Shown here piece after piece: positions 1 through 5,591 of a DNA stretch of 6,624 nt (the stretch's first letter is position 1; each line of letters opens with the position of its first letter). The translations under genes were made by a program, and so were the position numbers. Source of the DNA: Deltaproteobacteria bacterium (GTDB lineage Bacteria; Myxococcota; Myxococcia; Myxococcales; 40CM-4-68-19); contig JAFEBC010000275.1 in assembly GCA_018266095.1 (NCBI GenBank), positions 1 through 6,624 on the forward strand, read 5' to 3'. The notes beneath the pieces were generated by a model. That model searched no databases. It saw only the letters and a list, made by a program, of their open reading frames with translations, and was not told where the DNA came from.

Positions 1-1
1 A

Positions 2-94
2 GAATTCGTTCCGCAGATCGCGGCGCGTTGCGATCAGTTGCCCACGGCGGATCTACGGGAATCATCGCCCCAGGCTGAAGCCGCGGGCTCATGA
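2..94 (+). CDS. Possible C-terminal tail of a plus-strand gene (partial)
   Basis: Frame 2 is open from the window edge for 30 codons and ends at a TGA at 92-94. The tail reads EFVPQIAARC at its start and SPQAEAAGS at its end, a plausible soluble-protein C-terminus. Its third-codon G+C is roughly 63 percent, lower than the genes elsewhere in the window, so the support is weak. If real, it would converge on the cytochrome gene, whose stop lies at 125, with the hairpin at 102-118 between the two stops. No function can be assigned. The alternative is that this stretch is simply intergenic. Confidence 0.25.
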   Translation, partial: EFVPQIAARCDQLPTADLRESSPQAEAAGS

Positions 95-101
95 ACCAAG
101 A

Positions 102-118
102 AGCCTTCCGCGGAGGCT
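102..118 (-). terminator. Weak hairpin, possible terminator of the cytochrome operon
   Basis: AGCCT and AGGCT form a 5-bp stem around a 7-base GC-rich loop, beginning 7 bases after the cytochrome stop codon. Read on the minus strand, the stem is followed by TCTTGGTTC, which is only partly T-rich. It is therefore a poor intrinsic terminator. It may work with Rho, or act between convergent genes if the plus-strand tail at 2-94 is real. Confidence 0.25.
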
Positions 119-124
119 GCGCTC

Positions 125-1378
125 CTAGTTCGCCGCGGTCTGCGCACTCGATTCCCAGCGCTTGCCCAAGAGGCGCACGTACTCGACCAGCGGCGCGTAT
201 TCGGCCTCTTCGATCGTCCCGGCCCAGGTGGGCATCTTGGTGTCGGGGTTCTTCTTCGATGCGTCCTTGATCCAGTCGGTGAGCTCGGCGTCGGTCTTGT
301 ACTTCTGGTTCGCCTGGCGCAGGTCGCAGAGGCCCTCGCCGGAGAGGCCGTGGCAGCTCGCGCAGGAGTACTTGGCGTAGACCTTCTCGCCGGCGCTGGC
401 GGTCGCGGGGAGGACGAAGTCGTCGCTGCGCTTCACCTCGTTGTGGATGGCCGGGACGGTGCGCAGGTAGGCGAAGATGGCGTTCGCTTCGTCGTCGGTG
501 AGCTCGGGCATGCGGGCCATGGGCTGGCGCAGCGGGCGGTGATCGGGGCGGAAGCCCTCGCGGACGGCGCGGCGGAAGTCGGCCTCGCTCCAGCGGCCGA
601 GGCCGGATTCGGGGTCGGGCGTGAGGTTCGCGGTGGTGATGAGGCGGCCGGTGACGTCGGGCATCTGATTGCCGCCGCCGAAGAAGCCGACCGACTTCTC
701 GGGGACGAAGCCGTCGTTGGTGGCGAAGTCCTTCGAGTGGCACTGGTAGCAGTCGAGCGCGCCGGTCGCGAGGTACTTGCCGAGGGCGATCGGGTCGTTC
801 TTGTCGGGCATGGGGATGGGCGCGGTGGGCATCGGCAGCGGCTTGAAGGCGACGCGCGTGAGGAGCTTGGCGAAGAACGACGGCTGCGTCTCGGGCAGGC
901 GGCCCTTGCGCGCGGCGACGCGCGGGTCGTCGCTGCGCAGGTAGGCGATGACCGAGATGAGGTCCTCGTCGGCGAGGTGCGGGAGCTTGACCATCCACGG
1001 CGGCAGGTACGTGCCGTCCGGCTTCAGGCCCGTGCGCAGGAGCGTGTAGATCTCGCCGTCGGTCCAGTTGCCGATGCCGTCGGCGGTGTCGTGCGTGATG
1101 TTGCGCGACCAGGCCTTGCCGAACTGCGCGGGGAGATCGTGCAGCGGGCGGCCGGTGAGCGCTTGCGTGGACGGGTCGGCGTGGCACTCGGCGCAGAGCA
1201 GGCCCGCGAGCTTCTTGCCGCGCGCGATGCGCTCGGGCGTGGGCTCGACCTTGAGCGCGTACTTGGGCGGCGGCGGGTACTTGGGGATGCCCGTGAGCGC
1301 GATCGAGGCGGCGAACCCGCCGACCGCGAGGAGGAGCACGGCCACCAGCGCGCCCACGATCTTGAGCAGCGTTTTCAT
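125..1378 (-). CDS. Triheme cytochrome c, membrane-anchored (AdhB-like)
   Basis: This 417-residue protein has three CXXCH heme c sites: CAECH at 62-66, CYQCH at 210-214 and CASCH at 339-343. A hydrophobic N-terminal segment (about residues 4-28) should export it and may stay as a membrane anchor, placing the hemes in the periplasm. Domains 1 and 2 look like duplicates. Each has an N-[IL]-T-x-D...G-[IL]-G-x-W-[ST] stretch (residues 93-105 and 251-263) and an M-x-[KR]-x-P-x-L-x-D block, which makes Met129 and Met287 the likely axial ligands. Domain 3 is a shorter class I cytochrome c with Met382 as probable ligand. The layout matches the triheme cytochrome subunits of membrane alcohol and gluconate dehydrogenases, which pass electrons to quinone or terminal oxidases. 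No dehydrogenase subunit is seen nearby, so the electron donor is unknown. The ATG is supported by a purine-rich ribosome binding site 5 bases upstream. The gene lies 13 bases after the cyclase-like gene and is probably co-transcribed with it. The heme protein call is firm; the partner is inferred. Confidence 0.93.
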   Translation of the reverse strand: MKTLLKIVGALVAVLLLAVGGFAASIALTGIPKYPPPPKYALKVEPTPERIARGKKLAGLLCAECHADPSTQALTGRPLHDLPAQFGKAWSRNITHDTADGIGNWTDGEIYTLLRTGLKPDGTYLPPWMVKLPHLADEDLISVIAYLRSDDPRVAARKGRLPETQPSFFAKLLTRVAFKPLPMPTAPIPMPDKNDPIALGKYLATGALDCYQCHSKDFATNDGFVPEKSVGFFGGGNQMPDVTGRLITTANLTPDPESGLGRWSEADFRRAVREGFRPDHRPLRQPMARMPELTDDEANAIFAYLRTVPAIHNEVKRSDDFVLPATASAGEKVYAKYSCASCHGLSGEGLCDLRQANQKYKTDAELTDWIKDASKKNPDTKMPTWAGTIEEAEYAPLVEYVRLLGKRWESSAQTAAN

Positions 1379-1383
1379 GGAAG

Positions 1384-1393
1384 TCCCTTTCCT
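1384..1393 (-). promoter_or_regulatory. Ribosome binding site overlapping the upstream stop codon
   Basis: On the minus strand the upstream gene's TAG stop (1394-1392) runs straight into GAAAGGGA, followed by CTTCC and the cytochrome ATG. AGG and AAGGGA are both good Shine-Dalgarno matches, and the first shares bases with the stop codon. This arrangement favours translational coupling of the cytochrome to the cyclase-like gene. Confidence 0.6.
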
Positions 1394-4121
1394 AGCTCTC
1401 GAGCTTCTGCACGCCCATGTACGGCGTCGGCCGCCAGCCGTCGAGCTCCTGGCCGCCCGTCTCCTCGACCTCGCGGATCCACTGCGGCACGTGGTGCTTG
1501 GCGAGGAGCGAGAAGAACTCGCTCTCCGCGGGGATGAGCTCGAAGACGCCGAGGCCGCCCTGCTTCTCCAGGCCCTTGAAGAGCGCGCGGCCCTGGAAGA
1601 CGAAGAGCTCGTGCAAGGCCTGCGACGCGCTGGCGACGAGGCACACGACCGAGAGCTGCGACTGCGGGAAGACGAACTTCTCGAGCAGGCTCGGGTGCAG
1701 CATGAGCGAGCCGATCTCGCGGCGGACCACCATGAAGTCGTCGCCGCGCTGCTCGATGTAGGCCTCGAGCGCCTCCTCCGACATGGCCGCGCCGCCGTTG
1801 TAGATGTCGCCGCCGGCGGTCTGCATGCCTTGGCTGGCGAGCCGGCGCACGAAGCTGCGGACGCTCTCGGCGAGGGCCAGCTCGGCGCCCTCGGAGTCGC
1901 CTTCGTCGAGGGCGGCGCGAACGACAGTTTCGAGCTCGGGTGGGATGGGGATCGACAACGGTTGCGAGAGGAAGACGGTGAACGGGCAGACGAGCTCGCG
2001 GCCGCGCTGCGCCTTGGTGGTGGACAAGAGCGTGTCCACGCGGGCCTTCACGCCGCCGTTGCGCGCGGTGCCGCGGGCGCTCTCGTTGATCTTCTCGGCG
2101 ATGGAGACCTTGATGGCGCCGAAGACCGCGTCCTCGAACGTGGACACCTCGGGCGCGGAGCCGTAGCTGATGAAGATGCCGGCCTCGAGCTTCTCGCCGC
2201 GCACGAGGGACAGCTCGCCTTCGCGCTCGTCTTCGAGGCGCTGCAGCTCGCCCTGCAGCGAGCGGATGCGCGTGCCGGGCTCCTCGCCGCTCTCGGGATC
2301 GAGCGTGCCCTTGGCGAGCGCCTTTTGAGCGGTGGCGAGCTGCGACTCGATGTGCGCGCGGCGTTCGCTGCAGCGGGCCTCGATCTCGGCGATCGTGCGC
2401 GCCACGGCCTCGCGCGACGATTCGGATTCGAGGCGGGCCGCGTAGCTCTGCAGCGCGGCGCGGATCTCGTGCGCCAGCTCCACCAGCGCGGCCACGTCGC
2501 CTGAGAAGCTCACCGCGTCGCCGAGCAGGTTGTTCAGATAGATGCCGCCCTTGTCGCCCAGGTGCGCGGCGCCGTGCTGGTGGCGCGCGGCCGCGGTGAG
2601 GATGGGCGTGTAGAACTCGCGCTGGAGGAAGTCCGCGACCACGGCCTCCTTGAGGAACGCGGTGCGCTTGGTGAAGTCCTTCACGTCGCAGAAGAGGTGC
2701 CCCATCGGCGGCGTCTTGGAGCGGCTGCGCAGGATGGGCTTGTCGGCGAGCGTGAGCAGATAGAGGCGGCCCAGCTCGTGCTCGGGCTCGAGGCCGTCCT
2801 CGGACTCCTGGCCGGAGCGGTGCACGATCGAGCGCTCGGCCTGCGCCAGCAAGCGATCGAGCGCGACGTCGATGGAGAGCGCGCACGCGGCCGTGACCCA
2901 GGCCTTCTGCGCCTCGGCCTGGCGCATCCAGCCCGCCGAGGGCTTGTCCTCGGTCCACTCCTTGGCGATGAGCGCGAGCGCCTCGATGCGATCGCGCGCG
3001 GCCTCGGTGGTGCACGCCTTGGCCGCCGCCTTGGCGGAGTTCATGAGGTCCTTGCGGCGGTCGGGCGTGGCGAGGACCTTCTCCAGCACGCCGGGCGTCC
3101 CGTGGAGCTGCCAGAGCGTCGTGCCCTCGAGCGGGACCGACGGCGCCTTGCCGGCCTCGATGAGCCGCAGCACCACCAGGAGCTCCGCGCGCACGGCCGC
3201 GAGCGCACCCGAGCGCTCTGCGCGGGCCGAGAGATCCTTGCTCGCGGTCAGGTCCTGGCCCAGCTCGCGCCACACGGAGTCGACAGACGCGCCCGTGGCC
3301 AGCCGCTGCGCCTGGCCGTCGATGCGCGGCGGGACCTCGCTGAAGGCGACGCCGTGACAGGTGAGCAAGCTGCCCACGAGGTGCCGCGTGCCGCCGAGCT
3401 GCACGAGCGGCGCGATGCAGGCCTCCGCGAGCGGACCGATGGGCGCACCCACGGCAGCCACGGCCTCGCGCGCGGCCAGCCGCAGGGACAAGAGGAGGCC
3501 CGCTGCCACCGCGCCATGCAGCGGACGCGCCGTCTGCTGGCCGATGGGGACCTTCTTGAGCGCGCCCATCGCGCCCTCGAAGAGCCGCCGCAGGGCCAGG
3601 AGCACGAGGTACGGCGTGGGCTCGTTCTTGTCGCTGCGCGCCGACTCCTCCAGCGCGCGCCGCAGGAGCGCATTCACCGCGCCCACGAGCGTCCGGCCGG
3701 GCCGCGACGACGCGATCCACACCGCGACGATCCCCGTGTCCAGCGACGGGTGCAGCTCGGGCGCCTCCAGGAACGCGCGCCGGATGCCCTCGCGCGACAC
3801 CGACACCGGCGACGCGTGGCTCACGGGCTTCAAGGCCTTGGGGTCGAAGCCGTCGTGCAGGAGGAGCTGATCCCACTCGGACTCGCGCAGGAGCGTGCGG
3901 TGCCGCGCGCACAAGAGGAACAGCAGATCCAGCGCGGCCGCCCCGAACGCGTCCGCCAGGCCCTCGTCGGTGGCCACCGGCACGCGCAGGTCCGCCAGCG
4001 AGGTGCCCAGGTGGAACCGCAGCGAGCGCCCGTCGAGCCGGAAGGCCTCCGCGGGCGCGCGTCCGCCGAGCTGCTCGCGCAGCTTCTGGAAGAGCTCCAG
4101 GCGTTCGGAGGCGTAGCTCAT
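1392..4121 (-). CDS. Divergent class III nucleotide-cyclase-like protein
   Basis: This is a 909-residue protein. The middle (about 472-700) resembles the class III adenylate/guanylate cyclase catalytic fold. FCDVKDFT (477-484) matches the first metal-binding motif with Asp479. GG at 525-526 followed by LLGDAVSF (532-539) matches the second, with Asp535. LEAGIFISYG (645-654) matches the later core strand, and VSIAEKINESA (672-682) sits where V-N-x-A-x-R-L is normally found. The transition-state Asn and Arg thus appear to be Ser673 and Lys677, and the base-binding Lys before GD appears to be Asn. Residues about 560-643 are highly charged and predicted helical, and they lengthen the gap between core motifs from about 45 to over 110 residues. 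The helical N-terminal 470 residues and the C-terminal 200 (including DIYNGGAAMSEEALEAY at 772-788) match no family I can name. No signal peptide or membrane segment is evident, so it is probably cytosolic. GGAGAG lies 9 bases upstream of the ATG. It may be an atypical cyclase, or a catalytically dead nucleotide-binding regulator. The coding call is firm; the activity is uncertain. Confidence 0.85.
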   Translation of the reverse strand: MSYASERLELFQKLREQLGGRAPAEAFRLDGRSLRFHLGTSLADLRVPVATDEGLADAFGAAALDLLFLLCARHRTLLRESEWDQLLLHDGFDPKALKPVSHASPVSVSREGIRRAFLEAPELHPSLDTGIVAVWIASSRPGRTLVGAVNALLRRALEESARSDKNEPTPYLVLLALRRLFEGAMGALKKVPIGQQTARPLHGAVAAGLLLSLRLAAREAVAAVGAPIGPLAEACIAPLVQLGGTRHLVGSLLTCHGVAFSEVPPRIDGQAQRLATGASVDSVWRELGQDLTASKDLSARAERSGALAAVRAELLVVLRLIEAGKAPSVPLEGTTLWQLHGTPGVLEKVLATPDRRKDLMNSAKAAAKACTTEAARDRIEALALIAKEWTEDKPSAGWMRQAEAQKAWVTAACALSIDVALDRLLAQAERSIVHRSGQESEDGLEPEHELGRLYLLTLADKPILRSRSKTPPMGHLFCDVKDFTKRTAFLKEAVVADFLQREFYTPILTAAARHQHGAAHLGDKGGIYLNNLLGDAVSFSGDVAALVELAHEIRAALQSYAARLESESSREAVARTIAEIEARCSERRAHIESQLATAQKALAKGTLDPESGEEPGTRIRSLQGELQRLEDEREGELSLVRGEKLEAGIFISYGSAPEVSTFEDAVFGAIKVSIAEKINESARGTARNGGVKARVDTLLSTTKAQRGRELVCPFTVFLSQPLSIPIPPELETVVRAALDEGDSEGAELALAESVRSFVRRLASQGMQTAGGDIYNGGAAMSEEALEAYIEQRGDDFMVVRREIGSLMLHPSLLEKFVFPQSQLSVVCLVASASQALHELFVFQGRALFKGLEKQGGLGVFELIPAESEFFSLLAKHHVPQWIREVEETGGQELDGWRPTPYMGVQKLES

Positions 4122-4200
4122 GCTTCAGATCTCTCCACTCCCGCCCGACTGTACCGCGAGTCGCCGGTGTGCGCGCTTGCGCTTCGGAGGTCCACAAGAC
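4122..4200. promoter_or_regulatory. Divergent intergenic region (probable shared promoters)
   Basis: These 79 bases separate the minus-strand cyclase-like gene from the plus-strand lipoprotein gene, so both promoters must lie here or inside the neighbouring genes. The visible signals are ribosome binding sites: GGAGAG on the minus strand at 4131-4136, 9 bases from the cyclase start, and CGGAGG on the plus strand at 4185-4190, 10 bases from the lipoprotein start. On the minus strand TACAGT is a fair -10 match, but no good -35 sits at the right distance. I see no clear operator. Confidence 0.4.
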
Positions 4201-4752
4201 ATGAAAAGACCCATGACCCACGCGTTCAGGTACGTGCGCCTCACACTCCTCGCCACCCTCTGCCTCGGCGCGACCGCCTGCGGCGACCTGGTGCGCTTCG
4301 ACACCGACGCGAGCGGCCAGACCACGGTGCAGGGCGATCCCCTGGGAGGCCTCATCACGCTGCCCTCGCAGTTCTCGGGCCTGGGCAACATCAACCTCTC
4401 GTCCAACTCGAACTTCCGCAACAACAACACCGACAAGGACCACATCGACACCTGCCGCTTCTCGCACTTCGGGCTCAAGGTGGTGTCGCCGTCGGGGCAG
4501 GACCTGTCGTTCCTCTCGCAGGTGTCGTTCTCGATCACCGCGCCCAACCTGCCGAAGGTCCGCGTGGCGCATCTGGAGAGCTTCCCGACGGGCGCGACCA
4601 GCGTGGACCTGACGCTCGACGACGTGGACATCGCGGCCTACGCCAAGTCGGACACGTTCAGCATCACCACGGACGCGACGGGGCACGCGCCCAAGCAGAA
4701 CACGACGGTGGAGGCGGACCTCACCCTTCACATCGAGGCCAGCATCCTGTGA
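4201..4752 (+). CDS. Predicted lipoprotein, function unknown
   Basis: This 183-residue protein has a lipoprotein signal: positively charged MKRPMTHAFRYVR, a hydrophobic stretch at 14-24, then GATAC with the candidate lipidated Cys27. The -3 residue is Ala rather than Leu, so the lipobox is acceptable but not ideal. Residue Asp29 near the lipidated Cys does not settle inner versus outer membrane in this kind of organism. The mature part is rich in Asn, Ser, Thr and alternating hydrophobic residues (for example LITLPSQFSG at 51-60, VSFSITAPNL at 108-117 and VEADLTLHIEASIL at 170-183), which suggests a small all-beta sandwich. It reads like hypothetical lipoproteins I associate with myxobacteria, with no known function. 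The ATG at 4201 is preferred over the in-frame ATG at 4213 because CGGAGG lies 10 bases upstream of it. The gene is divergent from the cyclase-like gene and followed by a palindromic repeat. Confidence 0.8.
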   Translation: MKRPMTHAFRYVRLTLLATLCLGATACGDLVRFDTDASGQTTVQGDPLGGLITLPSQFSGLGNINLSSNSNFRNNNTDKDHIDTCRFSHFGLKVVSPSGQDLSFLSQVSFSITAPNLPKVRVAHLESFPTGATSVDLTLDDVDIAAYAKSDTFSITTDATGHAPKQNTTVEADLTLHIEASIL

Positions 4753-4805
4753 CGTCTGGTGCGGCTGAGGATGGCGATCCATCGGGGCGGATTGCTGGAT
4801 CGACG

Positions 4806-4884
4806 ATTCACCGCAGAGGCGCAGAAGCGCTGAACGCTTTCTGGGAACGCCAATCTTCTGCGCTTCGGCGCCTCTGCGGTGAAT
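4806..4884. repeat. Palindromic octamer-periodic repeat element (copy 1)
   Basis: The arms at 4806-4830 and 4860-4884 are inverted copies matching at 24 of 25 positions (one A/C difference), around a 29-base loop. Each arm is built from 8-base units of the form GCRGARRC (GCAGAGGC, GCAGAAGC). The right arm carries a further unit, CTTCTGCGC starting at 4855, which can also pair with the left arm in a shifted register. The element lies 53 bases after the lipoprotein stop and 113 bases before the glnB start. There is no T-run, so it is not a classic terminator, but a transcript could fold into a very strong hairpin. It looks like a REP-type dispersed element. Confidence 0.8.
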
Positions 4885-4934
4885 GATCGGGCGAGCACCT
4901 CAGGTCGATCTGGAAGGAGTGTCACGCCGCGTCG

Positions 4935-4963
4935 TTGCGCGTCCCGTGTGCGTCGAGTATACG
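4935..4963 (+). promoter_or_regulatory. Candidate sigma-70-type promoter for glnB
   Basis: TTGCGC at 4935-4940 and TATACG at 4958-4963 are separated by exactly 17 bases and match the -35 and -10 consensus at 3 and 4 of 6 positions. TATACG is the most A+T-rich hexamer in a GC-rich stretch. Transcription would begin near 4970, giving a leader of about 28 bases before the ATG at 4998. No sigma-54 site with the required GG-N10-GC layout was found here. Confidence 0.4.
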
Positions 4964-4997
4964 GACCGCGCCCGCACCTTCCGAAAGGCCCCGCGCG

Positions 4998-5336
4998 ATG
5001 AAGAAGATCGAAGCCATCATCAAGCCGTTCAAGCTCGACGAGGTGAAGGAAGCGCTCGCCGACGTGGGCGTGCTCGGCCTGACGGTGACGGAGGTGAAGG
5101 GCTTCGGGCGGCAGAAGGGCCACACCGAGCTCTATCGCGGCGCGGAGTACGTGGTCGACTTCCTCCCCAAGGTGAAGGTCGAGGTCGTGCTGACGGACGA
5201 GATGGTGCCCAAGGCCATCGAGGCGATCGAGCGCGCGGCCAAGACGGGGCGCATCGGCGACGGCAAGATCTTCGTGTCGCCGATCGAAGAAGTGGTCCGC
5301 ATCCGCACGGGTGAGCGCGGAGAGCCGGCGCTGTAA
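4998..5336 (+). CDS. glnB: Nitrogen regulatory protein PII (GlnB)
   Basis: This 112-residue protein has the exact length of the PII family and is close to E. coli GlnB over almost its whole length. PII trimers bind ATP/ADP and 2-oxoglutarate and report nitrogen and carbon status to glutamine synthetase control enzymes, the NtrB kinase and ammonium transporters. The signatures YRGAEY (46-51) and TGRIGDGKIF (83-92) are intact. Tyr51, the T-loop residue uridylylated by GlnD, is present, as are Gln39, Lys90, Arg101 and Arg103 for ligand binding. Lys3 and Asp54 are features of GlnB rather than GlnK, so I favour GlnB. The start is set by homology (MKKIEAIIKPFKL) and by GAAAGG 9 bases upstream; the reading frame stays open further upstream but lacks similarity there. 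glnA and amtB, frequent neighbours, are not adjacent in this window. Palindromic repeats flank the gene, suggesting a single-gene transcript. Confidence 0.97.
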   Translation: MKKIEAIIKPFKLDEVKEALADVGVLGLTVTEVKGFGRQKGHTELYRGAEYVVDFLPKVKVEVVLTDEMVPKAIEAIERAAKTGRIGDGKIFVSPIEEVVRIRTGERGEPAL

Positions 5337-5356
5337 CGGCTGAAAGCTGAAGAGCT

Positions 5357-5525
5357 TCAACGCGGAGGCGCGGAGACGCGGAGGGTTTGCCTCCGTCGCG
5401 ATCTGCCTCGAACGAGCTGTTGGGTTGGAACGGTTTGCACCCACACGCCATGGTCAGACCTGAGGAACCTTCGTTTCGCCCTTCGCGCAAGGACACCACT
5501 CCGCGTCTCCGCGCCTCCGCGTTGA
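5357..5525. repeat. Inverted-repeat element with perfect 27-base arms (copy 2)
   Basis: The arms at 5357-5383 and 5499-5525 are exact inverted copies over 27 bases, enclosing 115 bases of apparently unique sequence. Each arm is an array of 8-base units, GCGGAGGC, GCGGAGAC, GCGGAG, preceded by TCAAC. This is the same periodic pattern as the element at 4806-4884, with G for A at one position per unit. It starts 20 bases after the glnB stop and ends 66 bases before the aminotransferase ATG. The 169-base total with terminal inverted repeats would suit a MITE-like or REP-type element. I see no obvious target-site duplication and no coding content in the interior. Confidence 0.85.
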
Positions 5526-5555
5526 GGTTTTTCTTCCTTCGCGTGATCCCCCCGA

Positions 5556-5584
5556 TTGCACCGGCTCGGCCGTTTCGGTACGAC
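5556..5584 (+). promoter_or_regulatory. Candidate promoter for the aminotransferase gene
   Basis: TTGCAC at 5556-5561 and TACGAC at 5579-5584 are 17 bases apart and each match consensus at 3 of 6 positions. Only 7 bases separate the -10 candidate from the ATG at 5592, and those bases hold no Shine-Dalgarno sequence, so a transcript from this promoter would be essentially leaderless. Both hexamers are weak and could be chance. Confidence 0.28.
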
Positions 5585-5591
5585 GCGCGCC

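Noticed and set aside
1..92. A minus-strand ATG at 92 with a frame open to the window edge, as a third gene of the cytochrome operon
   Set aside because: The 30 visible codons (starting MSPRLQPGAM) show no motif, the upstream AAGG is about 11 bases away, and a plus-strand tail or plain intergenic DNA explains the stretch equally well.
350..2504. Two long plus-strand open frames opposite the cytochrome and cyclase-like genes
   Set aside because: Both are low-complexity and antisense to well-supported genes, with no ribosome binding site or domain.
1375..4782. A 1135-codon open frame on the minus strand overlapping the cyclase-like gene
   Set aside because: Its product is a low-complexity run of Arg, Ala, Gly and His typical of out-of-frame reading of GC-rich DNA, and it overlaps the 909-residue gene that carries recognisable cyclase motifs and a ribosome binding site.
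2562..4886. A 774-codon open frame on the plus strand opposite the cyclase-like gene
   Set aside because: Composition is Arg/Ala/Gly/Leu-rich with no motifs; long antisense frames are expected in DNA with this third-position bias. It also runs across the lipoprotein gene in another frame.
4920..4940. A possible sigma-54 promoter before glnB, from TGTCAC and a downstream TTGC
   Set aside because: The spacing is 9 bases where sigma-54 sites need 5, and the invariant second G of GG is missing.
4753..4997. Classic intrinsic terminator after the lipoprotein gene
   Set aside because: The strong hairpin at 4806-4884 has no T-run after it, so it was called as a repeat element instead.
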